Shown here: in pieces, positions 27,722 through 36,987 of the stretch
Numbering within the stretch: the first letter of the stretch is position 1
Layout of the letters: each line of letters opens with the position of its first letter
Origin: Flavobacteriales bacterium
GTDB taxonomy: Bacteria; Bacteroidota; Bacteroidia; Flavobacteriales_D; Sanyastnellaceae
NCBI GenBank assembly: GCA_027491215.1
Contig: JAIXWP010000070.1
Span: 36,713-100,712 of the forward strand
DNA length: 64,000 bases
Direction: 5' to 3'
The notes under the pieces: generated by a model
What the model saw: only the letters and a program-made list of their open reading frames with translations
The model's database searches: none
Told to the model about the DNA's origin: nothing
Position numbers and translations under genes: made by a program

Positions 27722-28771
27722 CTAGCGAACTTTCTTAAGTGTAAAAGCGAAAGTACTTCCGACTAATTCCGAACTGCGAACAGAGATCGTTTGTTTGTGC
27801 CCTTCGATAATGTGCTTGCAAATTGCAAGGCCAAGACCCGAGCCTCCTTCGTTACGTGATCTGCTTTTATCTACGCGATAAAAGCGCTCAAAAATGCGCG
27901 GTATGTGCTCTTTGGCTATACCCATTCCATTATCCGCAACTTCAATCAAGATATTATCATCCATATCATAGAAGCGAATACGAGTCTCGCCGCCCTCACG
28001 ACCATAGTTGATACTATTGACCAATAAATTCGTGTACACCTGCTGAATCCTTTTTGGATCTGCTTCAACCCAAATAGATTTTTCGTTCGCATTCTTCAAT
28101 CGCAAAGTGATGTTCTTTTCACGCGCTTGTTGTTCAAGTGAATCCATCATTTGGCGGGCCATTTCCACAATGTCAAAGCGCACCATTTCAAATTGCAATC
28201 CATCACTTTCAAATCGCGTAATTTGATCTAGATCCTGCAACAAATCCGTAATTCGATCACAATTGTTAGATGCCTTTTGTAAAAATTTCTTGGTCAGATC
28301 TTTATCGTCAAGCTCGCTTTCAAGCAATGTGTCAACATATCCTTGAATATTGAAAATGGGTGTTTTCAATTCATGCGCTAGGTTTCCGATGAATTCCTTT
28401 CTGAAATTCTCGGTTGCACGCAAATCCTTGACCTCTTGAATTTTCTCTTTTGCCCAGTCGGCAACTTGTTCATTTACTAAACCAAGTACATCAGAACTCA
28501 TGCGAATGCTAGGCTTGATGTCGCCACCTGTTACTTTAAGCGCGTGAATCGTTTTATAGATAATCTTTACCTTGCTGTAAAGGAACCGTTCAATAAACGT
28601 GAAAATGATAAAGTAGGAGATTACAAATCCTAATATGACAAACACCAATACCCACAGCCATTCGAATTCTCTTTCAAGAAAATAAACGACCAAGAAATAA
28701 GTGACGGCCAACAATCCCGTGATGAGGGATGCTGAAACAATCGATACGCTTTTTGGTGAGTTTTGGGTCAT
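27722..28771 (-). CDS. PhoR-like sensor histidine kinase
   Basis: The 349-residue kinase has two transmembrane helices (about 11-31 and 39-60) with almost no periplasmic loop, a short linker, a HisKA dimerisation domain with phosphorylatable His133 in NLAHELKTP, and a HATPase domain with N (YTNLLVNSINYG), G1 (VADNGMGI), F (FERFYRVDKSR) and G2 (GSGLGLAI) boxes. Together with the response regulator upstream it forms a PhoB/PhoR-type pair. The very short loop suggests the signal is sensed in the membrane or through partners. The start overlaps the regulator's stop by one base. Confidence 0.9.
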   Translation of the reverse strand: MTQNSPKSVSIVSASLITGLLAVTYFLVVYFLEREFEWLWVLVFVILGFVISYFIIFTFIERFLYSKVKIIYKTIHALKVTGGDIKPSIRMSSDVLGLVNEQVADWAKEKIQEVKDLRATENFRKEFIGNLAHELKTPIFNIQGYVDTLLESELDDKDLTKKFLQKASNNCDRITDLLQDLDQITRFESDGLQFEMVRFDIVEMARQMMDSLEQQAREKNITLRLKNANEKSIWVEADPKRIQQVYTNLLVNSINYGREGGETRIRFYDMDDNILIEVADNGMGIAKEHIPRIFERFYRVDKSRSRNEGGSGLGLAICKHIIEGHKQTISVRSSELVGSTFAFTLKKVR

Positions 28772-29448
28772 TAAGGCTCAAATTTATAGCCTACGCCCTT
28801 AACTGTTTTAAAATTATCATCACCAAGTTTTTCACGAAGTTTGCGGATATGAACATCGATGGTCCTGTCACCCACGATTACATCGTTTCCCCAGACATTT
28901 GCCAAGATAGTTTCTCTAGTGAAAACGCGACCTGGAGCGGAAGTCAAAAGAGCAAGCAATTCAAATTCCTTTTTAGGTAAATTGAGCTGGACTCCTTCCT
29001 TAAAAACCACATATCTTTCCTTGTCTATCACAATTCCATGAGACGGCGCTTCCTTTACTTCGATTTCCGCACCACTATTTCTTCTAAGCAATGCCTTTAC
29101 TCTTGAAACAAGCACTCTTGGCTTGATAGGCTTTGCGATATAATCATCTGCGCCAGCATCAAATCCTGCAATCTGCGAATAGTCTTCGTTTCGTGCAGTC
29201 AAGAATGCGATAAGCACATTTTTCAAATTATCATCATCTCTTAGCTCTCTGCATGTTTCCATCCCGTCCATGCCTGGCATCATCACATCTAATAAAACTA
29301 AATCGGGATTATTTTTCCGAGCCAACTCTAGACCGTCGCGCCCGTTGTTCGCAGTGAATACTTCAAACCCTTCCTTTTCCAGATTAAATCCAATTAAATC
29401 TAGAATGTCCTGTTCGTCATCTACGAGAAGTACTTTCTGTTTGTTCAT
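28771..29448 (-). CDS. PhoB-like OmpR-family response regulator
   Basis: This 225-residue regulator has a receiver domain (1-120) with acidic pair Asp10/Asp11, phosphorylation site Asp54 in LLDVMMPGMDG and Lys in AKPIKP, then a winged-helix DNA-binding domain (about 130-225, ending in GVGYKFEP). OmpR/PhoB-type features in the second domain are GDRTIDVHIRKLREKLG. The target operon cannot be stated from the sequence; phosphate control is possible because of the PhoR-like partner, but there are no pst genes here. It is preceded by a TAGCTTTG promoter element. Confidence 0.9.
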   Translation of the reverse strand: MNKQKVLLVDDEQDILDLIGFNLEKEGFEVFTANNGRDGLELARKNNPDLVLLDVMMPGMDGMETCRELRDDDNLKNVLIAFLTARNEDYSQIAGFDAGADDYIAKPIKPRVLVSRVKALLRRNSGAEIEVKEAPSHGIVIDKERYVVFKEGVQLNLPKKEFELLALLTSAPGRVFTRETILANVWGNDVIVGDRTIDVHIRKLREKLGDDNFKTVKGVGYKFEP

Positions 29449-29477
29449 GCGGTAATTTTTCGCTTTTTATAACGATG

Positions 29478-29485
29478 CAAAGCTA
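29478..29485 (-). promoter_or_regulatory. -7 promoter element of the two-component operon (TAGCTTTG)
   Basis: On the minus strand TAGCTTTG lies 29 bases before the ATG at 29448; the same octamer is found at 40128-40135. Confidence 0.45.
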
Positions 29486-29573
29486 CCATTACATCGTTAA
29501 GCTAAGGTTAATAAACCCTTAATGCTAGGCTATGGAAATCGTTAAAGTTTGTAGCAATATCGGAAATAGTTGC

Positions 29574-29581
29574 TTATTTCG
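29574..29581 (+). promoter_or_regulatory. -7 promoter element (TTATTTCG), leaderless position
   Basis: TTATTTCG ends 4 bases before the ATG at 29586; a TTTG at 29548-29551 could be the -33 element. It argues against the in-frame start at 29532. Confidence 0.38.
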
Positions 29582-29585
29582 CTGC

Positions 29586-30383
29586 ATGAAGAATAACTAT
29601 TATAACGGCAAGACTATTTGGATCACCGGAGCCTCAAGTGGTATCGGTGAAGAATTGGCCTATTTACTTACTTCAGCTGGCGGCACGCTTATTCTCAGCG
29701 CTCGTCGAGAAGAAGAATTGGAGCGAGTAAAGAAAAATTGCAATAGCAGTAATGTCTTCATCTACCCTCTCGATCTTGGAAATGAGGACAGCGTAAGAAC
29801 AACCGCAGAAAGTGTATTAGCTACATTTCCTGCCATCGATATTTTATTCAACAATGGCGGAATTAGTCAAAGAGGCGAAGCTGTAGAAACCGCATTGGAA
29901 GTGGATCGTAGAATTTTTGAAGTGAATTTTTTTGGAAATATTTTACTCTCAAAAATGGTGGGGCGTCAGATGGTTGCAAATAAAAAAGGTCAAATCGTTA
30001 TCACATCAAGTCTTGTCGGAAAATGGGGATTCTATTTGCGTTCTTCTTATTCTGGTTCTAAACATGCATTGCACGGATACTATGAATCTATGCGAATGGA
30101 AGTGGAAAAAAGTGGTGTTGCCATTTCCCTAGTTCTACCTGGATTTACACAGACCAATATTTCAAAACACGCACTCAAAGGTGATGGAACAGCGAGCAAT
30201 GAATTAGACAGTAACCAATCTTCAGGACTAAGTCCTGCATTCGTTGCCCAAAAGATTTTGAATGGTGTCGCGAAGAAAAAATATGAGATTTCAGTTGGCC
30301 GCACTGAGGCTCTGGGATTGATAGTTCGAAGGTATTTTCCAGCGCTATTTCATCGTCTCGTTAGAAAATGGAGCGCTCGATAA
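29586..30383 (+). CDS. SDR-family oxidoreductase
   Basis: The 265-residue enzyme is a classical short-chain dehydrogenase with the nucleotide motif GASSGIG (15-21), NNGG after strand 4, the catalytic Ser in ITSSLVGKWG, and Tyr/Lys in YSGSK. A basic residue pattern (SARREEELERV) after strand 2 favours NADP(H). The C-terminal tail (VRRYFPALFHRLVRKWSAR) is basic and amphipathic and resembles the DHRS7-like subfamily, which reduces ketones of lipids or steroids. The substrate is unknown. The start at ATG 29586 drops 18 residues of a longer frame. Confidence 0.85.
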   Translation: MKNNYYNGKTIWITGASSGIGEELAYLLTSAGGTLILSARREEELERVKKNCNSSNVFIYPLDLGNEDSVRTTAESVLATFPAIDILFNNGGISQRGEAVETALEVDRRIFEVNFFGNILLSKMVGRQMVANKKGQIVITSSLVGKWGFYLRSSYSGSKHALHGYYESMRMEVEKSGVAISLVLPGFTQTNISKHALKGDGTASNELDSNQSSGLSPAFVAQKILNGVAKKKYEISVGRTEALGLIVRRYFPALFHRLVRKWSAR

Positions 30384-30422
30384 CAGAATAAAAATTAGTC
30401 AACTAGCTAACCATTTTCGTTG

Positions 30423-30430
30423 TACGTTTG
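30423..30430 (+). promoter_or_regulatory. -7 promoter element (TACGTTTG)
   Basis: A perfect TAnnTTTG, 21 bases before the ATG at 30452. Confidence 0.42.
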
Positions 30431-30451
30431 TAGCGATATCCATCCCTATCA

Positions 30452-31021
30452 ATGGTCGCTCGAATTTTTTACTTCACCCTCTTTGCATCTAGCCTTATCG
30501 CATGTGGCGAAAAGCCTGCTGCTGTAGCGATTGTAGCCCCGACCAGAGCAGATTACATTATAGTAGACGAGCCCGTTCATCCTGATTTAGATTCCATCGG
30601 AACTGGTGAAGTACTTAATGAATTTTCAGACTATGTAGATCTTTATGTGCTTGTTGCAGACACCGGAACAAGCTATTATAATCTTCGCTCTATCATGATA
30701 TCTTCTGCAGAAAAACTTGAGCAAGAAATAGACACGATGGGAAGGGAATTTAATTCTGAAAAAAACCTCATTGCTCTTCCTCTTGATTCAGAAGATGAAA
30801 TGTGGGCTGGAGATTATTATCCTCGTCGATTTACATCCAACTACTTGAGTCTCGAATATCTCGATTACTATGAGGAAAACGCGGGTGACTCCACCATCGT
30901 CCTTGTTTCGGGAATTTATGATACTGAGAATTCTGCAGATAGCGCACTCGCAAAAGTCAAGGCTGTACTACCAAGTGCACGTCTTATCAAAACCAAGCTA
31001 TATCAAGGCTGCATGCACTAA
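30452..31021 (+). CDS. lipoprotein with SPOR-like C-terminal region
   Basis: This 189-residue lipoprotein (lipobox LIAC, Cys18) has an N-terminal spacer rich in acidic residues and a C-terminal region (about 145-185, STIVLVSGIYDTENSADSALAKVKAVLPSARLIKTKLY) that fits the SPOR fold, which binds denuded peptidoglycan glycans at division sites. The match is moderate. It may therefore be an envelope protein acting at the septum. The stop codon shares CTAA with the convergent VOC-family gene. Confidence 0.6.
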   Translation: MVARIFYFTLFASSLIACGEKPAAVAIVAPTRADYIIVDEPVHPDLDSIGTGEVLNEFSDYVDLYVLVADTGTSYYNLRSIMISSAEKLEQEIDTMGREFNSEKNLIALPLDSEDEMWAGDYYPRRFTSNYLSLEYLDYYEENAGDSTIVLVSGIYDTENSADSALAKVKAVLPSARLIKTKLYQGCMH

Positions 31022-32076
31022 TCTTTGATTTTGCTAAAGCGCAATGCTTTTAGCATAAAATCAGGAAGAGGCTTCAATGGATCACGTTTTTCAACATTCA
31101 AGAATACGCCCCATTTTTCAATGATAGGAACTTTGTACACCTCGATCATTTCAATGAGTGTGCGGTCTTTATCGTGGATGTAAGTGCAGTGTACTTTCGT
31201 ATTTCCCATGCTCAAAGCATCATTGCTATCACAAGTAAAGCCATAGCCAACTTTAGCTAGGTCATCGCCCAAGGCTTTCATTCCCTTTACATCAAATCCA
31301 ATATGCGCAAAGCCAGTATCACCCCAGATACGATCTTTAAAAATGAACTCAGGAGTGCGCTCAAGTGATTGAATCAACTCGATATAAGTCTTACCAGTAA
31401 CTTTAGCAAATCCACCACCTGGTTGTGCTGATTGTGTGAGCAAAACACGTCGGTATTTAGAGTCTCCACCTCCAAGCGCCTTCCAGTCTTCGAAAACTCC
31501 AGTACTATCATAAACAATCTCGTCAAACCCTAACACTCCAGCATATAGCTCGAGCGCCTTTTCCATGTCACTCACTCCTGTACTGCATCCTACTACTCCT
31601 CCGCTATGGTGCTTTTGATCCGTGTACCAGCCGCTGCCTTGAAGAAATTGCCAAATATTTTTATCTGGATCTTGGATATAAAATGTCTTGCGTCCCATTG
31701 GGTCATTTTCTAAAGGAGTAAGACCTGGTGCATTATTTTCTTTGCAGAAAGAATACGACTTTTCAATATCGAGGCATTTCACTTGCGTAATACAGATGCC
31801 TAGGTCGCCCACTTTCACCTCGAATGGTGCAGGTTTAGCAACAAAAGATGTAGGCTGAATAACCTCGATAGCACAACCACCTTGTAGATTGACAACCATA
31901 CTTGCGCGCTTGGTAATATTGTCACCATTGCAGTAAACACGCATCAACGGAGCTTGAGCAACACTATCAAAAAAAGGAATATTTAATCCAAAAAACTTTC
32001 GGTAAAAAGCTAATGACTCATCCATTTTGCTAACAGCCACTCCTATGTGCTGAAGCCCGTTAATTCTCTTATACAT
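31018..32076 (-). CDS. two-domain VOC-family (glyoxalase-like) protein
   Basis: The 352-residue cytoplasmic protein has two vicinal-oxygen-chelate modules: residues about 5-155 (GLQHIGVAVSKMDESLAFYRKFFGL to FYIQDPDKNIWQFLQ) and about 165-330 (GVVGCSTGVSDMEKALELYAGVLGF to IHDKDRTLIEMIE). Candidate metal ligands are His11 and the Glu/Gln near the end of each module. VOC proteins include glyoxalase I, dioxygenases and epimerases; the substrate cannot be assigned. The acyltransferase gene ends 4 bases upstream, so the two are co-transcribed. Confidence 0.8.
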   Translation of the reverse strand: MYKRINGLQHIGVAVSKMDESLAFYRKFFGLNIPFFDSVAQAPLMRVYCNGDNITKRASMVVNLQGGCAIEVIQPTSFVAKPAPFEVKVGDLGICITQVKCLDIEKSYSFCKENNAPGLTPLENDPMGRKTFYIQDPDKNIWQFLQGSGWYTDQKHHSGGVVGCSTGVSDMEKALELYAGVLGFDEIVYDSTGVFEDWKALGGGDSKYRRVLLTQSAQPGGGFAKVTGKTYIELIQSLERTPEFIFKDRIWGDTGFAHIGFDVKGMKALGDDLAKVGYGFTCDSNDALSMGNTKVHCTYIHDKDRTLIEMIEVYKVPIIEKWGVFLNVEKRDPLKPLPDFMLKALRFSKIKD

Positions 32077-32080
32077 GCGC

Positions 32081-33385
32081 TTATTTTGATATTGAAAGAA
32101 TGTAATCTGAACATTCCTTTTTCAAGGATTCTAAACTTTTCTTTTTCTCTGAATTCTTCGACTGAAAAGACAACCAACGATTAGTAGATTGGAATTTTCT
32201 ATATGCCCTTAACCAGCCAATAGCAATGCGTCCAGCCAATAAAACTCCTAATAACCCAATGCACCATTCCATCCAACTGCACTGCGTAAATAATTTAATT
32301 GGAATAGAAATAATTCCCAAATAAATAGGAACTAGAAATGTCCAAAGTGCCATTCTAAGGGAGTTCTTGAATAGCGGGTCTTTGATTTTATTTTTTATAA
32401 AAATATCAATTGGCTTTTCTATTGGTAAGAATAGAATTCTTGCAAGTAGATAGATTGGAGTTAAAAAGCCAAGAACCAAAGCCATAAGGTTGGCCTTCAG
32501 TTTTGACGCCGACAATGATGATGTTGTAAAACCATTCTCCTTGCAGATTGAATTGAGTTCAATAATTTTTGCGCTCATTTCCTCTCCGCGACTATCCGAT
32601 TCAAATGCTTTGATGAATTTCTGATAAAAATCAAATTGCTCTGAAAGCTTTCGACTAGCGCTCAACTCGAAACAAAGTTCTCTGCTCTGAATAATAGCAT
32701 CGTAAAGCTCTTCCTTTTGAACGTCAATCATCAAATCGCTCAATGCCTTTCTAGCTTCCTCCATTAACTCTGCAATAGCCTTTGCTGAATCGACTTTATA
32801 AACACTTCGCCACTTCTCTACTTCTATTGGCTTTCCAAATTTTATAAGAAGTTCTGGGTGATATTCATAAAAATCTGAGTAATCCAAACCTACAGGTAGA
32901 ATGACTAAGTCATGCATATTAGGCTTGCTTTCTAAAGCACCGAAAGCGAGTCGGCCAAGCCCTTTCTTAAACGGTATCAACTGTTTCTTCCCGCGATGGG
33001 TTCCCTCTGGGAACATTGATACTACGGCATGATACTCCAATCTATCATAGCACTCTTCAAATATTTTGGTATTTGCATCGCGCATATTACCCACCCCATC
33101 ACGTTCGCGATATACGGGCATCATGTTGAAATTGTGGAGTAGCTTTTTTATCAGACCATTTTTAAAAATATCAGCTCGTGTAAGCCAATGCAATTGTTTG
33201 GGTGAGAAAAAACAAATAAGCACGGGATCCAACATTGCATTTTGGTGGTTTGAAATGAGTAATACTGGTTTATTCTTTGGAAAATTTTCCAAGCCCGTAA
33301 TCTCATGTCTGCACACAAACGTCTTCGCCCCTTGTCGAAGGAAGGGGCGTAAGGCTAAATAAAGTATGGATCCTGTTTTTGGCAA
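32081..33385 (-). CDS. lysophospholipid / glycerol-3-phosphate acyltransferase (PlsC superfamily)
   Basis: This 434-residue membrane enzyme has the acyltransferase block I NHQNAMLDP, where His47 and Asp53 are separated by five residues, one more than the classical HX4D and like the GPAT/SCT1-type branch. Block II is VYRERDG, block III FPEGTHRGKKQL, block IV ILPVGLDYSD. Three hydrophobic segments follow in the C-terminal third. It should acylate glycerol-3-phosphate or lysophosphatidate in phospholipid synthesis. It lies between gmd (11 bases upstream) and the VOC gene (4 bases downstream). Confidence 0.83.
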   Translation of the reverse strand: MPKTGSILYLALRPFLRQGAKTFVCRHEITGLENFPKNKPVLLISNHQNAMLDPVLICFFSPKQLHWLTRADIFKNGLIKKLLHNFNMMPVYRERDGVGNMRDANTKIFEECYDRLEYHAVVSMFPEGTHRGKKQLIPFKKGLGRLAFGALESKPNMHDLVILPVGLDYSDFYEYHPELLIKFGKPIEVEKWRSVYKVDSAKAIAELMEEARKALSDLMIDVQKEELYDAIIQSRELCFELSASRKLSEQFDFYQKFIKAFESDSRGEEMSAKIIELNSICKENGFTTSSLSASKLKANLMALVLGFLTPIYLLARILFLPIEKPIDIFIKNKIKDPLFKNSLRMALWTFLVPIYLGIISIPIKLFTQCSWMEWCIGLLGVLLAGRIAIGWLRAYRKFQSTNRWLSFQSKNSEKKKSLESLKKECSDYILSISK

Positions 33386-33396
33386 CGACTAAACCC

Positions 33397-34491
33397 TTAT
33401 TCGTGATAGTTAATCACTTTATGACCACCTGCCATTAGATATTTATCTTTTTTGAATAGCGCCACATCTGCCGCCATCATTTCTTCTACTAGCTGCTCAA
33501 GGCTGTGCTTGTTTTCCCAGCCCAATTTTGCTTTAGCCTTAGATGGATCGCCAATCAGCAAATCGACTTCTGTTGGACGGAAGTACTTCGGATCAACTTC
33601 AATAAGAACTTTTCCTGTTTTCTTGTCGATTCCTTTTTCCTCTACTCCTTCGCCTTTCCATTCAAGTTCGATGTCAACGTGCTTAAATGCTAGTTCACAG
33701 AAATACTTCACTGAGTATGTTTTGCCGGTAGCGAGTACATAATCGTCAGCTTCTTCCTGTTGCATCATTAACCACATTCCCTCAACATAATCCTTTGCAT
33801 GTCCCCAGTCGCGCTGTGCATCTAGGTTTCCGAGGTATAATTTATCTTGAAGGCCGAGCGAAATTTTCGCCGCAGCTCTTGTGATCTTTCTCGTAACGAA
33901 TGTTTCACCTCTCAATGGTGATTCATGATTGAAAAGAATACCATTGCAAGCATACATACCATATGCTTCGCGATAATTCTTAGTAATCCAAAACGCATAA
34001 AGTTTTGCTACAGCATATGGACTTCTAGGATAAAATGGGGTGGTTTCGCTTTGCGGAACCTCTTGCACTTTACCGTACAATTCGCTGGTAGATGCTTGAT
34101 AGATTTTGGTCTTTTTTTCACGACCTAAAATACGAATCGCCTCAAGTAGACGAAGGGTGCCTGTACCGTCAGCATTGGCTGTATATTCAGGTGTTTCAAA
34201 TGACACGTGAACGTGGCTCATTGCCGCGAGATTATAAATTTCATCAGGCTCGATTTGCTGTACGAGACGAATCAAATTGGTAGAATCGGTAAGGTCGCCG
34301 TAGTGAAGTGTCATCTTCACGCCTTCTTCATGTTGGTCTTGATACAAGTGATCAATACGATCAGTATTAAACAAAGAACTTCTTCGTTTAATACCATGAA
34401 CTTCATATCCTTTGCTTAGAAGTAATTCCGCAAGGTATGCACCATCCTGACCTGTGATACCTGTGATTAGCGCCTTCTTTCTTTCCATCAT
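33397..34491 (-). CDS. gmd: GDP-mannose 4,6-dehydratase
   Basis: The 364-residue enzyme (363 if the second ATG is used) makes GDP-4-keto-6-deoxymannose, the precursor of GDP-fucose, GDP-rhamnose and related sugars. Marks are the nucleotide-binding GITGQDG (11-17), [30 protein letters not shown] with the Tyr-x3-Lys pair, [16 protein letters not shown], and [15 protein letters not shown]. The usual partner GDP-fucose synthase is not adjacent; gmd is here in an operon with membrane-lipid genes instead of the exopolysaccharide operon at 50929-56041. Confidence 0.95.
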   Translation of the reverse strand: MMERKKALITGITGQDGAYLAELLLSKGYEVHGIKRRSSLFNTDRIDHLYQDQHEEGVKMTLHYGDLTDSTNLIRLVQQIEPDEIYNLAAMSHVHVSFETPEYTANADGTGTLRLLEAIRILGREKKTKIYQASTSELYGKVQEVPQSETTPFYPRSPYAVAKLYAFWITKNYREAYGMYACNGILFNHESPLRGETFVTRKITRAAAKISLGLQDKLYLGNLDAQRDWGHAKDYVEGMWLMMQQEEADDYVLATGKTYSVKYFCELAFKHVDIELEWKGEGVEEKGIDKKTGKVLIEVDPKYFRPTEVDLLIGDPSKAKAKLGWENKHSLEQLVEEMMAADVALFKKDKYLMAGGHKVINYHE

Positions 34492-34522
34492 TCGTAATAG
34501 TTAAGGCCGCAATTTACAACGA

Positions 34523-36370
34523 TTAGCCCAAATCTACCTCAGTCTTAAATTGGATTTCGCTGAGTCGCTTGTAGACACCATCAGCATTTGCGATTAATTC
34601 TTGGTGTGTTCCCGATTCGACTACCCTTCCACCCTCTAAAACAATGATCTTATCTGCAGCGATAATTGTAGATAATCGGTGCGCAATCACAATAGAAGTG
34701 CGGTCTTTCATCAGATCGTCTAAGGCTGCCTGCACAAGCTTTTCACTTTCACTATCAAGGGCTGATGTAGCTTCATCGAGGATAAGAATTGTCGGGTTGC
34801 GCAATACAGCGCGAGCGATAGCGATGCGTTGACGTTGTCCACCACTCAATTGAATTCCTCGCTCACCGACAACGGTGTTGAGCCCATCTGGGAAAGATTC
34901 AATGAACTGAAGTGCGTTTGCCTTTTTAGCAGCAGAGATAATTTCTGCTTCTGATGCATTTGGCTTGCCATAAGCAATGTTTTCTCGAATAGTACCACCG
35001 AAAAGAATTACTTCTTGCGGCACATAGGCCATCTGGCTTCGAAGCGCAGAAAGTTCAAAAGTGGAGGCATCACGACCATCAAATTGAATAGACCCAGCGA
35101 TAGGTTCGTAGAACTTTTGTAGTAGCGAGGCGATGGTTGATTTACCCGAACCCGAAGAGCCCACTAACGCAATTTGTTGTCCTGCTTTTACTTCGAAAGA
35201 CACTTTCTTCAAAACTTGAATATCTGGACGCGAGGCATAGTGAAATTCAACATCCTTGAAATTCACGTTGCCATGAATCATGTCCTCCTTAGGAGCAGTT
35301 TCTAGTGAAATCTCTTCCGTTTTCATGGATAAAATTTCCATCACACTTTCGATCACACCAATGCTTCTGCTGAGCGACCCCATTTGTGCCGCGAGTCCAC
35401 CAATCGAGCCTGCGACAAGACCTGTAACGAAAACAAACTCAGATATAACGTTGCCAGGGATTTCGCCTTGATCTCTCAAATAAGCCCCAACACCCATTAC
35501 AATTCCCAGCGCTCCGAAAAGAAATATGATAATGAAAGTACCGAATACGCCACGCCAGATGGCTCCTTTCATTGCCACTTTGCGAATAGCTTGAATGCCA
35601 ATGACGAAACGATTTGCTTCGAAGCGCTCGCTTGTAAACGATTTCACATTGACAATACCCGTCAGTGATTCATTAACGATGACGCCGCTTTCAGCTACTT
35701 TATCTTGTGTTTCTTTTCCTAGTTTCCTAATGAATTTCCCAAACAATACCATCACCACAATCATCACGGGAAGCGTGAGAAGCATCACGAGGGTGAGCTT
35801 ATACGAGTAGCTAATCAGCCATCCAATACCCACCAATATGATGACAGTCTGACGAAGGAATTCAGCGAGCGTTACCGTAAGTGTTTCTTGTATCGTACTG
35901 ATATCGCTTGATAGTCGGCTTGCGAGATCTCCCACCCTGCGTTCATTAAAGAATTGCATGGGCATTCTGATAATCGTACTGAAAGCATCTTTTCGCAATT
36001 CGAACATTGCATTTTCTGTCACATAGGCAAAGATGTACACTCGAAAAAATGAGAATATCCCTTGTATGATGAGCAATGCCACGAGCGCAGCGAGTGTCAT
36101 ACCTGTATCCCCCAATGATTCATCAACACCAATGGCATGAAGTGCATTAGTCATGAACTTTCCTCCAGGCATTGCACTTTGCTCAACCGGAGTAACTAGC
36201 CTACCTAGCAAAGCAGTAATCACAATTACCAATAAGCCTGACACAACAAGCAAGAGATTACCAAGTAAGAAGAGATACTTGTCTTTTTTGAGATATTTAA
36301 ATACACCCCAACTGCGCTTTAAAGCTTCTTTGGAGATTTTCTTCTTTTCCTTTTTTTCGTCTTTTTCCAA
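34523..36370 (-). CDS. MsbA-like ABC exporter, fused permease and ATPase
   Basis: This 615-residue half-transporter has six transmembrane helices in residues 30-330 and an ATPase domain with Walker A GSSGSGKST, the signature LSGGQRQRI, Walker B ILILDEATSALD and the switch His in IVIAHRLSTI. A highly basic N-terminus (KKEKKKISKEALKR) precedes the first helix. Exporters of this type move lipid A or multidrug substrates; the neighbouring acyltransferase favours a lipid, as an inference. The only in-frame start before the membrane region is a TTG at 36370, which sits next to a terminator-like hairpin. Confidence 0.88.
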   Translation of the reverse strand: MEKDEKKEKKKISKEALKRSWGVFKYLKKDKYLFLLGNLLLVVSGLLVIVITALLGRLVTPVEQSAMPGGKFMTNALHAIGVDESLGDTGMTLAALVALLIIQGIFSFFRVYIFAYVTENAMFELRKDAFSTIIRMPMQFFNERRVGDLASRLSSDISTIQETLTVTLAEFLRQTVIILVGIGWLISYSYKLTLVMLLTLPVMIVVMVLFGKFIRKLGKETQDKVAESGVIVNESLTGIVNVKSFTSERFEANRFVIGIQAIRKVAMKGAIWRGVFGTFIIIFLFGALGIVMGVGAYLRDQGEIPGNVISEFVFVTGLVAGSIGGLAAQMGSLSRSIGVIESVMEILSMKTEEISLETAPKEDMIHGNVNFKDVEFHYASRPDIQVLKKVSFEVKAGQQIALVGSSGSGKSTIASLLQKFYEPIAGSIQFDGRDASTFELSALRSQMAYVPQEVILFGGTIRENIAYGKPNASEAEIISAAKKANALQFIESFPDGLNTVVGERGIQLSGGQRQRIAIARAVLRNPTILILDEATSALDSESEKLVQAALDDLMKDRTSIVIAHRLSTIIAADKIIVLEGGRVVESGTHQELIANADGVYKRLSEIQFKTEVDLG

Positions 36371-36402
36371 AATAAAAATCCCGGCTAATGAGATAGCCGG
36401 GA
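36371..36402 (-). terminator. intrinsic terminator-like hairpin just before the ABC exporter start
   Basis: An 8-bp stem CCCGGCTA / TAGCCGGG (36380-36401) with a 6-base loop is followed on the minus strand by ATTTTTATTTT and then the TTG start. It can terminate the upstream pair of small secreted protein genes, but also lies in the 5' region of the exporter transcript. Confidence 0.65.
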
Positions 36403-36410
36403 CGAAGGTA
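36403..36410 (-). promoter_or_regulatory. -7 promoter element of the ABC exporter (TACCTTCG)
   Basis: On the minus strand TACCTTCG lies 32 bases before the TTG start, immediately upstream of the hairpin at 36371-36402, so transcription would begin inside the hairpin sequence. Confidence 0.38.
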
Positions 36411-36453
36411 CTTTTACTTTTTGGACAACAGCAATACTATTGTCACAATTGGA

Positions 36454-36975
36454 TTAATATCCGCTGTGTGTCTTCTTAATTTTTTTCAATGCTTTCTCGA
36501 GTTCGCGAGCCTTAAACTCCGTGTACTCTACATCAGGTGTTAGTTCTCTGTATTCAGAATCCCATCTCACCTTTACATAATGATCCACTAGTAAAGGAAA
36601 TTCAGCATTTTCAATAGGCTTGAATAGTCCCATGTCGATATTGCACTCATAACCAATTTTTCTCTGTGGCATCTTTCGAGCATCTACATAAACCTTTTTA
36701 TTCACGTATGCTTTTCCGCCAAACCAGACCTCGTATTCGTGACCTACAGGTAGCACGAATTCGTAAGAGCCATTTTCTTTTCCAAAAAATGAAACATAGA
36801 TCTCTTGATCTTGATAGACAATGACATTCACATTGGAAGCTTCTACTGCACCGTCTTTGAATACATCGATTTCGTAGATTTTCCCTTGGAGAATGAAATG
36901 ATCTCCTTCAATTTCTTTCTTCGCTTGAGCTCCTAAAGATAGAAGAGCTAACATTCCAAATAATAGCGTTTTCAT
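36454..36975 (-). CDS. small secreted protein, copy B of a tandem pair
   Basis: The 173-residue protein has a signal peptide (1-18, ending GAQA) and a beta-rich domain: FILQGKIYEIDVFKDG, VNVIVYQDQEIYVSFFGKENGSYEFVLPVGHEYEVWFGGKAYVNKKVYVDARKMP. The strand pattern GSYEFVLPVGHEYEVWF resembles carboxypeptidase-regulatory-like domains. The upstream gene (36988-37503) has the same layout and is a diverged paralogue. No enzyme motif is seen. A terminator follows. Confidence 0.65.
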   Translation of the reverse strand: MKTLLFGMLALLSLGAQAKKEIEGDHFILQGKIYEIDVFKDGAVEASNVNVIVYQDQEIYVSFFGKENGSYEFVLPVGHEYEVWFGGKAYVNKKVYVDARKMPQRKIGYECNIDMGLFKPIENAEFPLLVDHYVKVRWDSEYRELTPDVEYTEFKARELEKALKKIKKTHSGY

Positions 36976-36987
36976 ATTGCTTAATTA

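Noticed and set aside
31018-32076. 4-hydroxyphenylpyruvate dioxygenase for the two-domain VOC protein
   Set aside because: The two VOC modules are similar in layout, but the typical C-terminal metal-binding motifs of that enzyme are not visible, so only the superfamily is assigned.
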